NCBI RefSeq assembly: GCF_002778315.1
Contig: NZ_NESA01000010.1
Location: 62,001 to 126,000 of the forward strand
DNA from: Limnohabitans sp. JirII-31
GTDB lineage: Bacteria > Pseudomonadota > Gammaproteobacteria > Burkholderiales > Burkholderiaceae_C
Length of the DNA stretch: 64,000 nucleotides
Direction: 5' to 3'
Position numbers and translations under genes: made by a program. Within the stretch, counting starts at the first letter, position 1. Every line of letters begins with the position of its first letter. The notes under the pieces were generated by a model, which worked only from the letters and a program-made list of their open reading frames with translations, made no database searches and was not told the origin of the DNA. This document shows, piece after piece, positions 1 to 9,859 of this stretch.

Positions 1-611
1 AACGCAAAATTTTGGTGAACTATGCGCGTCGCCAAGTGGGCAACAAAGTGTATGGGGGTCAATCCTCACATTTGCCACTGAAATTGAATATGGCAGGTGT
101 GATTCCTCCCATCTTCGCGTCGTCCATCATTTTGTTGCCAGCAACCGTGGTGAGCTGGTTCAGCTCTGGCGATAGCATGTTGTGGTTGAAAGATATTTCT
201 GCGGCATTGGCACCTGGACAGCCCGTCTATGTGATGTTGTATGCCGCTGCGATTGTGTTTTTCTGTTTCTTCTACACGGCACTGGTTTTCAACAGCCGTG
301 AGACCGCAGACAACCTGAAGAAAAGCGGTGCGTTTGTTCCTGGTATTCGTCCAGGAGATCAAACCGCCAAATACATTGACAAGATTTTGGTTCGACTGAC
401 ATTGGCGGGTGCGGTGTACATCACATTCGTTTGTTTGTTACCTGAGTTTCTGATTTTGAAATACAACGTGCCTTTCTACTTCGGTGGTACCTCGTTGCTG
501 ATCATTGTGGTGGTGACCATGGATTTCATGGCCCAAGTACAAAACTACATGATGAGTCAGCAGTACGAGTCGCTGTTAAAGAAGGCAAGTTTCAAAACAA
601 CGCTGGGTTGA
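1..611 (+). CDS. secY: SecY preprotein translocase, C-terminal part (gene starts before the window)
   Basis: Central pore subunit of the Sec translocon in the inner membrane. The reading frame is open from base 3 and runs to TGA at 609-611, so about 202 C-terminal residues are visible. Four strongly hydrophobic segments are seen, consistent with the last helices of SecY; the basic loop [14 protein letters not shown] and the segment [16 protein letters not shown] are typical of the family. It is followed after 79 bp by rpmJ, as at the end of the spc operon. In many betaproteobacteria infA lies between secY and rpmJ; no infA-like frame is present here. The missing start is a window-edge effect, not a truncation. 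Confidence 0.97.
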   Translation, partial: RKILVNYARRQVGNKVYGGQSSHLPLKLNMAGVIPPIFASSIILLPATVVSWFSSGDSMLWLKDISAALAPGQPVYVMLYAAAIVFFCFFYTALVFNSRETADNLKKSGAFVPGIRPGDQTAKYIDKILVRLTLAGAVYITFVCLLPEFLILKYNVPFYFGGTSLLIIVVVTMDFMAQVQNYMMSQQYESLLKKASFKTTLG

Positions 612-690
612 TAGCCCGGCGATCGAGAAACAAAGAGTCGCGTTCGGTGCCTAGGTTGGTGCCGGATAAAATGAGTTTTAGGAGAGTGAA

Positions 691-804
691 ATGAGAGTTT
701 CGGCTTCGGTCAAAAAAATTTGCCGCAACTGCAAAATCATCCGCCGCAAGGGCGTGGTTCGTGTGATCTGTACAGATCCACGCCACAAACAGCGTCAAGG
801 CTGA
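691..804 (+). CDS. rpmJ: 50S ribosomal protein L36 (bL36)
   Basis: A 37-residue protein, the usual length for bL36. It begins [14 protein letters not shown] and has the zinc ligands Cys11, Cys14, Cys27 and His32 (CxxC, then C followed by H four residues on), so it is the zinc-binding (C+) form. It sits in the large ribosomal subunit. A good ribosome binding site, GGAGAG, lies at 681-686 just before the ATG at 691. It lies 79 bp after secY and 25 bp before rpsM, the standard order. Confidence 0.97.
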   Translation: MRVSASVKKICRNCKIIRRKGVVRVICTDPRHKQRQG

Positions 805-829
805 TTGAACTGGTTTAAAGAGGACGCAC

Positions 830-1195
830 ATGGCACGTATCGCTGGCATTAACATTCCGCCGCACAAACACGCAGAGATTGGCTTGACAGCTATTTTCGG
901 CATTGGTCGCACACGCGCTCGCAAAATTTGCGAAGCTTGTGGCATTGAATATTCAAAGAAGATCAAAGATCTGACGGACGGAGATCTCGAAAAGATCCGC
1001 GACCAGATCGCTGTCTTCACCATTGAAGGTGACTTGCGTCGCGAGACGACCATGAACATCAAGCGTTTGATGGACATCGGTTGCTACCGTGGTTTCCGTC
1101 ATCGCCGTGGCTTGCCCATGCGTGGTCAGCGTACGCGTACCAACGCACGTACGCGCAAGGGCCCACGTAAAGCAGCCCAGGCATTGAAGAAATAA
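830..1195 (+). CDS. rpsM: 30S ribosomal protein S13 (uS13)
   Basis: 121 residues, full length for uS13, which sits in the head of the small subunit and contacts the P-site tRNA and the 50S bridge. The N-terminus [14 protein letters not shown] and the basic tail [20 protein letters not shown] are diagnostic. First gene of the alpha operon proper (rpsM-rpsK-rpsD-rpoA-rplQ). The start follows an AGAGGA site at 818-823. In Escherichia coli this messenger leader binds S4 for feedback control; I could not identify an equivalent pseudoknot here by eye. Confidence 0.98.
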   Translation: MARIAGINIPPHKHAEIGLTAIFGIGRTRARKICEACGIEYSKKIKDLTDGDLEKIRDQIAVFTIEGDLRRETTMNIKRLMDIGCYRGFRHRRGLPMRGQRTRTNARTRKGPRKAAQALKK

Positions 1196-1213
1196 TCGGA
1201 TTGAGGCACAACA

Positions 1214-1618
1214 ATGGCTAAATCACCTTCCAACAGCGCCGCACAACGTGTCCGCAAAAAAGTTCGCAAGAACATTGCTGACGGTATCGCGCACGTGCAC
1301 GCTTCGTTTAACAACACCATCATCACCATTACCGATCGCCAAGGCAACGCTTTGTCATGGGCCTCGTCGGGTGGTCAAGGTTTCAAAGGCTCACGCAAAT
1401 CCACACCTTTCGCTGCCCAGGTGGCATCGGAAGTCGCGGGTCGTGCTGCTGTTGACCAAGGCATCAAGAACCTGGACGTCGAAATCAAAGGCCCAGGTCC
1501 TGGTCGTGAATCTTCGGTGCGCGCCTTGGCCGCATTGGGCATTCGCATCAACTCGATTGCTGACGTGACACCGGTGCCCCACAACGGTTGCCGTCCACAA
1601 AAGCGTCGTCGTATCTAA
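1214..1618 (+). CDS. rpsK: 30S ribosomal protein S11 (uS11)
   Basis: 134 residues, a complete uS11 of the small-subunit platform, where it binds the 690/720 region of 16S rRNA. The motifs [20 protein letters not shown] and the C-terminal [14 protein letters not shown] are diagnostic. It lies 18 bp after rpsM and 101 bp before rpsD; the latter gap is longer than usual and contains two hairpins (annotated separately). Confidence 0.98.
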   Translation: MAKSPSNSAAQRVRKKVRKNIADGIAHVHASFNNTIITITDRQGNALSWASSGGQGFKGSRKSTPFAAQVASEVAGRAAVDQGIKNLDVEIKGPGPGRESSVRALAALGIRINSIADVTPVPHNGCRPQKRRRI

Positions 1619-1654
1619 GCGTTTTCGCTTTTTACTGTTAACCACAAGCCCACC

Positions 1655-1694
1655 GCCGCTGGTATTGCACCAGCGGCTCCTCACTTTCAGTGAG
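1655..1694 (+). promoter_or_regulatory. Two tandem hairpins in the rpsK-rpsD spacer
   Basis: The first hairpin has a perfect 9-bp stem: GCCGCTGGT at 1655-1663 and ACCAGCGGC at 1669-1677, with a 5-nt loop. The second follows at once, CTCACT at 1680-1685 and AGTGAG at 1689-1694 with a 3-nt loop. The rpsD ribosome binding site (AAGAAGGAAA, 1705-1714) lies just downstream. They may be a processing site, or a target for S4 feedback placed in front of rpsD itself. The function is inferred only from position. Confidence 0.45.
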
Positions 1695-1719
1695 CAGATG
1701 ATCAAAGAAGGAAATTCAA

Positions 1720-2343
1720 GTGGCACGTTACCTAGGCCCTAAGGCCAAACTCTCCCGCCGCGAAGGCACAGACTTGTTCTTGAAGAGCGCGCGCCGCTCG
1801 ATTGCAGACAAGTCTAAATTTGATACCAAGCCTGGCCAGCATGGCCGCACCTCGGGTCAGCGCACGTCTGACTTCGGCTTGCAATTGCGCGAAAAGCAAA
1901 AGGTCAAACGCATGTACGGCGTGTTGGAGCGTCAGTTCCGTCGTTACTTTGCTGCTGCTGACCGCCAAAAAGGCAACACAGGTTCCAACCTGCTGACTAT
2001 TTTGGAAACGCGTTTGGACAACGTGGTGTACCGCATGGGCTTTGGCTCTACACGCGCTGAAGCACGTCAGTTGGTGTCTCACAAAGCCATCACTGTGAAC
2101 GGTCACCCAGTCAATATCCCGTCTTATTTGGTGAAAGCCGGTGACGTGATTGCTGTGCGTGAAAAGTCTAAGAAACAAGGCCGCATTTTGGAAGCCTTGG
2201 AGTTGGCCAAACAAGTTGGCATGCCAGCTTGGGTGGAAGTCAACGCAGACAAAGCCGAAGGCACTTTCAAGAAGTCGCCCGACCGCGACGAATTCGCGGC
2301 TGACATCAACGAATCGTTGATCGTCGAACTGTATTCGCGTTAA
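1720..2343 (+). CDS. rpsD: 30S ribosomal protein S4 (uS4)
   Basis: 207 residues, full length. S4 nucleates assembly of the small subunit body and represses alpha-operon translation in enteric bacteria. The start codon is GTG at 1720, preceded by an AAGAAGGAAA site; the mature start [15 protein letters not shown] fixes it. The S4 RNA-binding domain covers roughly residues 95-155, including [20 protein letters not shown]. The N-terminal region has no CxxC zinc cluster, so it is the zinc-free form. Confidence 0.98.
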   Translation: MARYLGPKAKLSRREGTDLFLKSARRSIADKSKFDTKPGQHGRTSGQRTSDFGLQLREKQKVKRMYGVLERQFRRYFAAADRQKGNTGSNLLTILETRLDNVVYRMGFGSTRAEARQLVSHKAITVNGHPVNIPSYLVKAGDVIAVREKSKKQGRILEALELAKQVGMPAWVEVNADKAEGTFKKSPDRDEFAADINESLIVELYSR

Positions 2344-2347
2344 TCCT

Positions 2348-2397
2348 GGTTGAGTTTCAACCGAACGCACCCCACGCTGCCTGCTCGCGCAGCGTGG
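2348..2397 (+). promoter_or_regulatory. Hairpins in the rpsD-rpoA spacer
   Basis: A 6-bp hairpin (GGTTGA 2348-2353 with TCAACC 2357-2362) is followed by a perfect 9-bp stem, CCACGCTGC at 2372-2380 with GCAGCGTGG at 2389-2397. No T-run follows, so this is not a typical terminator. It may tune rpoA output against the ribosomal genes by messenger stability or translational uncoupling. Seen directly; role inferred. Confidence 0.4.
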
Positions 2398-2453
2398 TCC
2401 AGACAGCCTGCCTTACCGGTGTAACGAGCCGGGGGTATTGAGAGGAAATCTGA

Positions 2454-3449
2454 ATGCAAACTAATTTGCTGAAACCAAAAAATATTCACGTCGAGCAAGT
2501 GGGCCACAACAAGGCCAAGGTCACTTTGGAACCTTTTGAGCGTGGCTATGGTCACACGCTGGGCAACGCACTGCGTCGCGTTTTGCTGTCTTCCATGGTG
2601 GGTTATGCCGTGACAGAAGTCACCATCGCCGGCGTGGTGCATGAATACTCGTCCATTGATGGCGTGCAAGAAGATGTGGTCAACATTTTGTTGAACCTCA
2701 AAGGTGTGGTTTTCAAGTTGCACAACCGTGATGAAGTCACCCTGAGCTTGCGCAAAGACGGTGAAGGCGCTGTGACGGCTGCTGACATCCAAACGCCTCA
2801 CGACGTTGAAATCATCAACCCTGAGCACGTGATTGCCAATTTGTCGCAAGGCGGCAAGATTGATATCCAACTCAAGGTGGAAACGGGCCGTGGCTATGTG
2901 CCCGGTACTGTGCGTCGCTACGGTGAAGAGCCAAGCAAGTCGATTGGCCGCATTGTGTTGGATGCATCTTTCTCACCCGTTAGCCGAGTGAGCTACAGCG
3001 TTGAAAACGCCCGTGTGGAACAGCGTACCGATTTGGACCGTTTGGTCATGGAAATCGAAACCAACGGTGCCATCACCGCTGAAGATGCTGTGCGTGCTTC
3101 TTCCAGAATTCTGGTTGAACAACTGGCCGTGTTTGCACAACTGGAAGGCGATGTGTTCAGCGCTGTTGGCGGTGCACATACACCCGCTGGCAGCTCGCAA
3201 CAGTTTGACCCCTTGTTGTTGCGCCCTGTGGACGAGCTCGAGCTCACCGTTCGTTCCGCCAACTGCTTGAAAGCAGAAAACATTTACTACATCGGTGACC
3301 TGATTCAGCGCACCGAAAACGAGTTGCTCAAGACACCTAACCTGGGTCGCAAGTCACTCAACGAAATCAAAGAAGTTCTGGCTTCACGTGGTTTGACCTT
3401 GGGCATGAAGCTCGAGAGCTGGCCACCTGCTGGTCTAGAGCGTCGTTGA
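2454..3449 (+). CDS. rpoA: DNA-directed RNA polymerase alpha subunit
   Basis: 331 residues. The N-terminal domain (about residues 1-235) carries the dimerisation and assembly motif [19 protein letters not shown]. The C-terminal domain (about 255-325) carries the UP-element and activator contact surface, with [20 protein letters not shown] and [16 protein letters not shown]. It scaffolds the RNA polymerase core. The start is preceded by GAGAGGAAA at 2440-2448. Fourth gene of the alpha operon, 80 bp before rplQ, with a small hairpin (GCCGTA 3485-3490 with TACGGC 3496-3501) in the gap. Confidence 0.99.
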   Translation: MQTNLLKPKNIHVEQVGHNKAKVTLEPFERGYGHTLGNALRRVLLSSMVGYAVTEVTIAGVVHEYSSIDGVQEDVVNILLNLKGVVFKLHNRDEVTLSLRKDGEGAVTAADIQTPHDVEIINPEHVIANLSQGGKIDIQLKVETGRGYVPGTVRRYGEEPSKSIGRIVLDASFSPVSRVSYSVENARVEQRTDLDRLVMEIETNGAITAEDAVRASSRILVEQLAVFAQLEGDVFSAVGGAHTPAGSSQQFDPLLLRPVDELELTVRSANCLKAENIYYIGDLIQRTENELLKTPNLGRKSLNEIKEVLASRGLTLGMKLESWPPAGLERR

Positions 3450-3529
3450 ATTTAAAATAACTAACCCGACTCAACAGTCCCCTGGCCGTACCTGATACGG
3501 CGGCCGGCAAAACATCAAAGGAAATCACC

Positions 3530-3925
3530 ATGCGTCACGGACACGGACTACGTAAACTTAATCGCACCACATCACACCGTTTGGCGATGTTGCGCAACAT
3601 GATGAACTCGCTCATTGAGCACGAAGCCATCAAAACCACTTTGCCAAAAGCCAAAGAGTTGCGCCGCGTCATCGAACCGATGATCACTTTGGCGAAAGAG
3701 CCCACCGTGGCCAATCGTCGTTTGGCATTTGATCGCTTGCGTGATCGTGACAGCGTGGTCAAGCTCTTCAATGAATTGGGCCCACGTTTCAAAACCCGTC
3801 CAGGCGGCTATACACGCATCTTGAAAATGGGTTTCCGTGTTGGAGACAATGCACCGATGGCTTTTGTTGAACTGGTGGATCGTCCTGAAATTAAAGATGC
3901 TGATCAAGAGCAAGCAAGCGCTTAA
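3530..3925 (+). CDS. rplQ: 50S ribosomal protein L17 (bL17)
   Basis: 131 residues, typical length. The N-terminal signature [20 protein letters not shown] and the segment [15 protein letters not shown] identify bL17, a large-subunit protein near the tunnel exit. The start follows AAAGGAAA at 3518-3525. Last protein gene of the alpha operon; it ends only 22 bp before the tRNA-fMet gene, with no terminator between them. Confidence 0.98.
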   Translation: MRHGHGLRKLNRTTSHRLAMLRNMMNSLIEHEAIKTTLPKAKELRRVIEPMITLAKEPTVANRRLAFDRLRDRDSVVKLFNELGPRFKTRPGGYTRILKMGFRVGDNAPMAFVELVDRPEIKDADQEQASA

Positions 3926-3947
3926 TCAGCTACAATAACCCTCTTAC

Positions 3948-4024
<77 letters not shown>

Positions 4025-4028
4025 GATC

Positions 4029-4062
4029 AAAAAGCCCGCTGAATTTTCAGCGGGCTTTTTTC
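4029..4062 (+). terminator. Rho-independent terminator after tRNA-fMet
   Basis: An AAAAGCCCGCTGAA arm and its complement TTCAGCGGGCTTTT form a stem of about 12 bp with a short T-rich loop, and the right arm runs into a T-tract. It closes the alpha operon and tRNA transcript 10 bp before the next gene. Confidence 0.93.
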
Positions 4063-4072
4063 TTGGTGTTTT

Positions 4073-4891
4073 ATGACACGCACAGAAAACGTTTTAGAGC
4101 GATCACAACGCATCATCCAAACCCACACCTGGGGCGATGTGGTTTGGCATGTCTGGGGGGCAGCACAGTTGCACCAGCAAACGCCCTTGGTGCTGCTGCA
4201 CGGGGGATCGGGCAGTTGGACTCATTGGGTTCGTAATGTGGTTCATTTGTCGTCGGACAGGCCTGTTTGGGCACTCGACTTGCCAGGTTTTGGAGACTCG
4301 GCGTTGCCTCCCGAGGTTCGCGATGCAGACAGCCTTGCGCCTTATGTCGGGGAGGTGCTGCAGGCTGCTTTCCATGGCCAGGCGGTGGATGTGATGGGGT
4401 TTTCGTTTGGTGGCCTTACTGCTGGATTGTTGGCGGCTGCTCGGCCCGAATTGGTCGCCCGTTTGCTGTTGGTGGGCGTGCCTGGGCTTGGCTTGATGCG
4501 TGAATCTTTGCCCATGCGCGGCATGCTGGCTGACATGACACCCGCACAACAACGTGACGTGCATCGACACAATCTGCGCGTGATGATGCTGAGTGACGAT
4601 GCGGTGATCACCGACGAAGTGATTGACATGCAAGAGGCCAATGTGGCGCGTGATCGCATGCGTCGTCGGCGTATTGCACGAACCGATGTGTTGGCTCGGG
4701 TGCAAAGCCAATGGCAGTGTCCGGTGCACGGTATCTGGGGCGCGAAAGATGCGCTGTATCAGAGCAATTTGCACCGTGTGCCAGAAATACTGCATCGGCT
4801 CAACAGCTTTGATGTGATTGCCCACGCAGGCCATTGGGTCGCCTATGAACAAGCGGATGCTTTCCACCGCGTGTTGGGCCAAATCCTGTGA
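4073..4891 (+). CDS. Alpha/beta-fold hydrolase
   Basis: 272 residues, a single-domain alpha/beta hydrolase. The oxyanion-hole motif HGGSGSW is at 43-49. The nucleophile elbow G-F-S-F-G puts the catalytic serine at 111. The acid is probably Asp226 in IWGAKD, and the base His254 in HAGHW. No signal peptide is visible, so it should be cytoplasmic. The substrate cannot be read from sequence; the fold covers esterases, lactonases and C-C hydrolases. The ATG lies immediately after the terminator, so its promoter must overlap that region. Confidence 0.88.
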   Translation: MTRTENVLERSQRIIQTHTWGDVVWHVWGAAQLHQQTPLVLLHGGSGSWTHWVRNVVHLSSDRPVWALDLPGFGDSALPPEVRDADSLAPYVGEVLQAAFHGQAVDVMGFSFGGLTAGLLAAARPELVARLLLVGVPGLGLMRESLPMRGMLADMTPAQQRDVHRHNLRVMMLSDDAVITDEVIDMQEANVARDRMRRRRIARTDVLARVQSQWQCPVHGIWGAKDALYQSNLHRVPEILHRLNSFDVIAHAGHWVAYEQADAFHRVLGQIL

Positions 4892-4943
4892 GACAGAGTC
4901 AATAAAACTGGTGATTGCCAACACATCGGCGCACAATGAAACC

Positions 4944-5279
4944 ATGTTGTACAAATTCAAATCCAAAGCGACCGGCGACTTGATCATGCTTGAGCCACAA
5001 GGCCGACAAATTTTGCAAATCATGGGCAAAGAGCCGAGTGCAAAAGGCATCGTGTTGGCGTCTGAAATGCCCCAAGCCATCAAAGCCTTGCAAGAGGCGG
5101 TGGTTCGTGAAGAGGCCGAGCTAGAAGCTGCGCAACAGGCCACGCAAGATCAAGCGGCACAAGAGACAGCGCACAAATCAAGCGCACACCACATCAGCTT
5201 GCGCCAACGTGTGGTGCCGTTCATCGACATGTTGCAGCGCGCGCATGCCGAAAACGTCGACGTGGTCTGGGGTGTTTGA
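4944..5279 (+). CDS. DUF1840 domain-containing protein
   Basis: 111 residues starting MLYKFKSKATGDLIML. This small family is common in Burkholderiales and has no assigned role as far as I know. The N-terminal half is predicted ordered; a Glu/Ala/Gln-rich helix (REEAELEAAQQATQDQAAQ) links to a C-terminal helix SLRQRVVPFIDMLQRAHAE. The ATG at 4944 was chosen over an in-frame ATG at 4818 because the family begins with the LYKFKS segment and the longer form would overlap the upstream hydrolase. Its end overlaps the next gene slightly if that gene starts at 5272. Confidence 0.85.
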   Translation: MLYKFKSKATGDLIMLEPQGRQILQIMGKEPSAKGIVLASEMPQAIKALQEAVVREEAELEAAQQATQDQAAQETAHKSSAHHISLRQRVVPFIDMLQRAHAENVDVVWGV

Positions 5280-6276
5280 AGCGTCGCGTGTGCCGCACGC
5301 CTTTGAAACCCTGACCCCTGATGTGGTGCTTGATGCGCTGTCTGATTTAGATTTGGCAGTAGACGGCCGACTCACCGCATTGAGTTCGTACGAAAACCGC
5401 GTCTACCAAGTCATGCTCGATGATGACCAAGCCTTGGTGGCCAAGTTCTACCGGCCCGAGCGCTGGAGCGATGCGCAAATTCTGGAAGAGCATGCGTTTG
5501 CCGCCGAATTGATGGCGCAAGAAATTCCCATGGTCGGCCCCCTGATGTTGCATGGCAATACCTTGCACCATGCCCATGGTTTCGCCTTCAGCGTGAGCCC
5601 GCGACGTGGTGGCCGGCCTCCTGAGTTGGATGATCCCGAGGTGCTGGAATGGATTGGACGCTTCATCGCCCGCCTGCACAACGTGGGGGCACGCCGACCG
5701 TTTGAGACACGTCCAACGTTGGATGTCACCACCTTTGGTGAAGACTCACGTGATTGGTTGTTGGGCCAGCAGATGATTCCTATGGACCAACAACATGCAT
5801 GGTTGGATGTGTGCAACCAGGCTTTGGAGATGGTGCGCCAAGCCATGCAAAACACGCCAGTGCAAAGCCTGCGTTTGCATGGCGACTGCCATCCCGGCAA
5901 CATTTTGTGGACCCCCACTGACTTGCCCCAGGGCGGCCCACATTTTGTCGACCTAGATGATGCCCGCATGGGGCCCGCCATCCAAGACCTGTGGATGTTG
6001 CTCAGCGGCGACCGTGCGCAACGCACACGCCAGCTTGGCGTCTTGGTTGATGGCTATGAGGAAATGCGCGAGCTAGATCGCCGGGAGTTGGCTTTGATCG
6101 AGCCTTTGCGAACCTTGCGCTTGATTCACTACAGCGCCTGGTTGGCGCGGCGTCGTGATGACCCCGCATTCATCCAGAACTTTTCTTGGTTTGGCACCTC
6201 GGACTACTGGGCCGGACAAGTCCATATGCTGGTCGAACAGTGTGAGGCCATGCAAGAGCCCCCTCTCATCGTTTGA
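5272..6276 (+). CDS. srkA: Serine/threonine protein kinase of the SrkA/YihE (stress response kinase A) family
   Basis: About 334 residues, close to the roughly 328 of E. coli SrkA (YihE), a cytoplasmic choline-kinase-like Ser/Thr kinase linked to envelope stress and cell death control. Conserved segments include PHAFETLTPD, LSSYENRVYQV, LVAKFYRPERWSD (ATP-site lysine), the catalytic loop LHGDCHPGNILW and the metal-binding HFVDLDDARMGPAIQDLW. The start is uncertain. GTG at 5272 overlaps the DUF1840 stop by 8 bp and gives the family length; ATG at 5245 or GTG at 5290 are alternatives. It is probably translationally coupled to the upstream gene. Confidence 0.9.
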   Translation: MFEASRVPHAFETLTPDVVLDALSDLDLAVDGRLTALSSYENRVYQVMLDDDQALVAKFYRPERWSDAQILEEHAFAAELMAQEIPMVGPLMLHGNTLHHAHGFAFSVSPRRGGRPPELDDPEVLEWIGRFIARLHNVGARRPFETRPTLDVTTFGEDSRDWLLGQQMIPMDQQHAWLDVCNQALEMVRQAMQNTPVQSLRLHGDCHPGNILWTPTDLPQGGPHFVDLDDARMGPAIQDLWMLLSGDRAQRTRQLGVLVDGYEEMRELDRRELALIEPLRTLRLIHYSAWLARRRDDPAFIQNFSWFGTSDYWAGQVHMLVEQCEAMQEPPLIV

Positions 6277-6308
6277 GTGGCACCAGCGTATTCAGCGCAA
6301 CATTTTCA

Positions 6309-7034
6309 TCAACAGCCCAGGAGATCTGCCAGGGCCATCAAGTCACGCGCATGCACGTCATTGCCGGCTTGGGGTGACACATCTTTGATCTGCGACGCAC
6401 CGAACTCCATGGGACGTTCAATGTAGGCCGTGTGCAAGCCGCAACTGCGTGCTGCGGCCAAGTCGTCGTGGTGCGCCGCACACAACATCACCTCATGGGG
6501 AGACAGGTCGAACACCTGTGCCACGCCAAGGTAGGTGGCAGGGTCAGGCTTGTAAGCGCGAAACACCTCTGCCGACAACACACAGTCCCACGGGAGTCCA
6601 GCCCGCTTGGCCATGTTCGTCAGCAACCCCAGGTTGCCGTTAGAGAGCGAGCAAATGGTGAAGCGTTGCTTGAGGCGCGTCAGCCCCGCCACGCTGTCGG
6701 GCCAAGCGTCGAGTCGGTGCCAGACGCGGTTCAAGTGCACGCGCTCAGCCTCGCTCAAATGCGTCAATCCAAACTGAGGCAACAGACCGTCCAGGATCAA
6801 GCGGTGCAGCTCATCGATGCGAGTCCAGCCGAGCTCGCCTGAGCGCACCCGTGCCATGGCGGGTTGGTAACCGGCGCGCCAAGCCAGTGCAAACGCGTTG
6901 GCGTCCACATGCGGGTAGAGCGCCTGTACTTCACGCACGATGCTGCCATGCCAGTCGACGACGGTGCCAAAAATATCGAAGGCCAACACTTTCGTGTCGG
7001 CCTTCACGCGATTGAGAGTGTCCATGTTATGCAT
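6309..7034 (-). CDS. Haloacid dehalogenase, type II (HAD superfamily)
   Basis: 241 residues, the usual length for (S)-2-haloacid dehalogenases. The nucleophile is Asp20 in FDIFGTVVDW; the motif-II serine is in SLSNGN (130-134); motif-III Lys162 is in YKPDP; motif IV is HHDDLAAA (188-195). Type II enzymes hydrolyse 2-haloalkanoic acids with inversion, but many annotated members act on phosphate esters, so the substrate is open. The gene runs opposite to srkA, and its start lies about 10 bp from the htpG stop on the same strand, so it may be transcribed with htpG. A second in-frame ATG at 7025 is an alternative start. Confidence 0.85.
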   Translation of the reverse strand: MHNMDTLNRVKADTKVLAFDIFGTVVDWHGSIVREVQALYPHVDANAFALAWRAGYQPAMARVRSGELGWTRIDELHRLILDGLLPQFGLTHLSEAERVHLNRVWHRLDAWPDSVAGLTRLKQRFTICSLSNGNLGLLTNMAKRAGLPWDCVLSAEVFRAYKPDPATYLGVAQVFDLSPHEVMLCAAHHDDLAAARSCGLHTAYIERPMEFGASQIKDVSPQAGNDVHARDLMALADLLGC

Positions 7035-7044
7035 GGACCGTGTT

Positions 7045-8982
7045 TTACACCAACAAGGCGTTGACGCGTTTCACATAGGCGGCAGGGTCTTCCGGCAAGC
7101 CACCTTCTGCCAGCAAGGCCTGGTCAAACAAGATGTGCGCCAGATCGTTGAAGTGCGGGTTGGCATCTGCGCCCAGTTTTTTCACCAAACTGTGTTCTGC
7201 GTTCACTTCCAAGATTGGTTTGACCACGGGCACAGCCTGACCCGCTTGCTTGAGCATGCGTGCCAGCTGTGTGGACATGCCGTGGTCTTGCACCACCAAA
7301 CATGCAGGTGAATCCACCAAGCGGCTGGTCACGCGCACGTCTTCGGCCTTGTCTTTGAGTGCTTCCTTAAGCTTGGCCAACACAGGTTTGAAGGCTTCAG
7401 CAGCGTCTTCGGCTGCTTTCTTCTCTGTTTCGTCTTGCAGCTTGCCCAAATCCACCGCGCCCTTAGCGACCGACTGCAAAGGTGTGCCATCGAACTCGTG
7501 GAGGAAGTTCAGCGCCCACTCGTCCACACGGTCAGTCATCAGCAACACCTCAATGCCTTTCTTGCGGAACACCTCCAGTTGCGGGCTGTTCTTGGCGGCT
7601 GCCAGTGTGTCGGCGGTGATGTAGTAGATGGCCTCTTGGCCTTCTTTCATGCGCGCCTTGTAGTCGGCAAACGACACGCTCACCGTGTCGCTGCTGGTGC
7701 TGGCAAAGCGCAGCAGCTTGGCCAGCTTGTCTTTGTTGGCCATGTCCTCGCCCAAGCCTTCTTTCAGCACGGCGCCAAATTCGCCATAGAACTTGGTGAA
7801 CTTGCCAGCGTCTTGTTTGTCTTCTTCACTCGCGTCGGCTGCGGGCACATCGCGCTTGGCCAAGTCTTCCAGCACCGCCAGCACCCGGCGTGTGTTGCCT
7901 TCACGAATGGCTTTGACGTCGCGGCTTTCTTGCAGCAACTCGCGGCTCACGTTCAGCGGCAAATCGGCCGAATCCACCACGCCTTTGACAAAGCGCAAAT
8001 AAGTAGGCATCAGGGCCTCAGCGTCGTCCATGATGAACACGCGTTTCACGTACAGCTTCAAGCCGGATTTGGTGTCTCGGTTGAACAAGTCCATCGGCGC
8101 TTTGCCGGGGATGTACAGCAGCTGGGTGTACTCGGTGCTGCCTTCTACGCGGTTATGCGTCCATGCCAGGGGTGCCTCAAAGTCGTGGCTGATGTGTTTG
8201 TAGAACTCTTCGTACTGCTGTTGGGTGACATCTTTCTTGGCCCGCGCCCACAGTGCGTTGGCTTGGTTGACGGTTTCCCATTCATCCGTGAGCACCATCT
8301 CACCGGGTTGATCGTTTTCACCTTCCTTCCACTCTTCTTTGCGCATGCGAATGGGCAAAGAAATGTGGTCGGAGTATTTGTTGATCACCGACTTGAGTTT
8401 CCATGCGCTCAAATATTCTTCGGCATCGTCACGCAGGTGCAAGATGATCTTGGTGCCGCGTTCGGCTTGCGTGATGGTCTCGACTTCAAAGTCGCCCGTG
8501 CCCGTGCTGCTCCAGCGCACGCCTTCTTCGGCTTTCAGTCCCGCGCGACGGGACTCCACCGTGATGCGGTCGGCCACGATGTAGCCCGAATAAAAGCCCA
8601 CGCCAAATTGACCAATCAAGGCGCCTTGGTCTTTGGCGCTGCTTTGTTGGTCGCCGCTGAGCTTGCCCATGAATTCACGGGTGCCGCTCTTGGCAATCGT
8701 GCCCAGGTGTGCAATGGCCTCTTGCTCGCTCATGCCAATGCCGTTGTCGGCAATCGTCAAGGTACGGGCGGTTTTGTCAAAGCTCACCCGAACTTCCAGC
8801 TCGGACGATCCTTCGTACAAGGCGTCGTTGTTCAAGGCTTCGTAGCGCAGTTTGTCGCAGGCGTCCGATGCGTTGGACACCAGTTCGCGCAAGAAAATTT
8901 CTTTGTTGGAGTACAGCGAATGCGTCACGAGGTGCAGCAGTTGTGACACTTCGGCTTGGAATGAATGGGTGTGTTTGGTCAT
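7045..8982 (-). CDS. htpG: Molecular chaperone HtpG (bacterial Hsp90)
   Basis: 645 residues, full length. The N-terminal GHKL ATPase domain (about 1-235) has [26 protein letters not shown] and [12 protein letters not shown], which bind Mg-ATP. A middle client-binding domain with [10 protein letters not shown] and [14 protein letters not shown] follows, then the C-terminal dimerisation domain. The long Lys/Glu-rich segments fit an ATP-driven cytosolic chaperone. Its promoter region lies in the 77-bp gap to the pseudouridine synthase gene, which is ended by a terminator; I saw no heat-shock sigma-32 consensus that I would defend. Confidence 0.98.
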   Translation of the reverse strand: MTKHTHSFQAEVSQLLHLVTHSLYSNKEIFLRELVSNASDACDKLRYEALNNDALYEGSSELEVRVSFDKTARTLTIADNGIGMSEQEAIAHLGTIAKSGTREFMGKLSGDQQSSAKDQGALIGQFGVGFYSGYIVADRITVESRRAGLKAEEGVRWSSTGTGDFEVETITQAERGTKIILHLRDDAEEYLSAWKLKSVINKYSDHISLPIRMRKEEWKEGENDQPGEMVLTDEWETVNQANALWARAKKDVTQQQYEEFYKHISHDFEAPLAWTHNRVEGSTEYTQLLYIPGKAPMDLFNRDTKSGLKLYVKRVFIMDDAEALMPTYLRFVKGVVDSADLPLNVSRELLQESRDVKAIREGNTRRVLAVLEDLAKRDVPAADASEEDKQDAGKFTKFYGEFGAVLKEGLGEDMANKDKLAKLLRFASTSSDTVSVSFADYKARMKEGQEAIYYITADTLAAAKNSPQLEVFRKKGIEVLLMTDRVDEWALNFLHEFDGTPLQSVAKGAVDLGKLQDETEKKAAEDAAEAFKPVLAKLKEALKDKAEDVRVTSRLVDSPACLVVQDHGMSTQLARMLKQAGQAVPVVKPILEVNAEHSLVKKLGADANPHFNDLAHILFDQALLAEGGLPEDPAAYVKRVNALLV

Positions 8983-9007
8983 GGTGGCTAAAAATCAAAG
9001 AAGTCAA

Positions 9008-9038
9008 AACAAAAAGAACGCCCCGAGATGTGGGGCGT
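9008..9038 (-). terminator. Rho-independent terminator downstream of the pseudouridine synthase gene
   Basis: Read on the minus strand, ACGCCCC (complement of 9032-9038) pairs with GGGGCGT (complement of 9018-9024), giving a perfect 7-bp stem with a 7-nt loop. It is followed by TCTTTTTGTTTT. It separates the rRNA-modification gene from htpG, so htpG must have its own promoter in the remaining few dozen bases. Confidence 0.85.
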
Positions 9039-9059
9039 CTGGCGGTATTTCAAGTCCGG

Positions 9060-9845
9060 TTAAAAACGTTCGTGGGCACCCAGGTAGCGCCATTGGCCAA
9101 CGGGCAAATTGCCCAATACCACGCGGCCCATGCGGATGCGTTTCAAGCCCACCACCAACAAGCCGACTTGCTCGCACATGCGGCGGATTTGGCGTTTTTT
9201 GCCCTCGGTCAGCACAAAGCGCAGCTGCTCGGGGTTTTGCCATTCCACTTGGGCGGGTTTTAAAGGCTTGCCGTCTAGACTCAAGCCGTGGCGCAGGCGT
9301 GCGAGCTGTTCACGCGGAAACACCTTTTGCACATTCAGCGCTTCACCTTGGTAAGTGACGCGCACCAAATACTCTTTTTCCATGTGGCTGTCTTCGCCAA
9401 TCAGCTGACGGGCCACACGCCCATCTTGGGTTAGCACCAGCAGGCCCACCGAGTCAATGTCTAGCCGACCCGCTGGGGCCAAGCCGCGCAGTTGGCTGGG
9501 CTGGATGCGGTTCTTCGAGGTGTCTTCACGCCAGTGGTTGCGCCCGTGAATCAGCGTGATGGCTGGCTCATGACCGTCTTCGGCTTGGCCACTCACATAG
9601 CCCATGGGCTTGTGCAAAAGAATCGTCACTTGTGTGCTTTGGTGGCCTTTGGCGCGGGGGTCGATTTCGACCCGATCCGAGGGGCGCACCTTCACACCCA
9701 TGGGGGCAGGGTGGCCATTGACCAGCACCCAACCTTGCTCAATCCAGGCATCGGCTTCGCGGCGGGAGCACAAGCCGAGCTCGGCCATGCGTTTGTTCAG
9801 GCGAACGAGGTCGGTGGTTGAGTCAGGCATCGGTTGGTCAGACAT
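9060..9845 (-). CDS. 23S rRNA pseudouridine synthase, RsuA/RluB/RluF family
   Basis: 261 residues. An S4-like RNA-binding domain covers residues 12-60 ([19 protein letters not shown]). The RsuA-type catalytic domain follows, with the active-site aspartate at 129 in [14 protein letters not shown] and the motif [11 protein letters not shown] near 215-225. The enzyme isomerises a specific uridine in rRNA. The short C-terminus and KPMGYVSGQ segment look closest to RluF, which modifies U2604 of 23S rRNA, but assignment within RluB/E/F is not certain. It ends before a clear terminator. Confidence 0.88.
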   Translation of the reverse strand: MSDQPMPDSTTDLVRLNKRMAELGLCSRREADAWIEQGWVLVNGHPAPMGVKVRPSDRVEIDPRAKGHQSTQVTILLHKPMGYVSGQAEDGHEPAITLIHGRNHWREDTSKNRIQPSQLRGLAPAGRLDIDSVGLLVLTQDGRVARQLIGEDSHMEKEYLVRVTYQGEALNVQKVFPREQLARLRHGLSLDGKPLKPAQVEWQNPEQLRFVLTEGKKRQIRRMCEQVGLLVVGLKRIRMGRVVLGNLPVGQWRYLGAHERF

Positions 9846-9859
9846 GGAGGAGAGAGAGT

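Noticed and set aside
4818-4943. Longer N-terminus for the DUF1840 protein
   Set aside because: The extra 42 residues lie inside the end of the hydrolase gene, and the family starts at MLYKFKS.
7435-8946. 503-codon open frame on the plus strand opposite htpG
   Set aside because: It mirrors htpG codon structure, has no recognisable domain, and htpG on the other strand is a certain gene.
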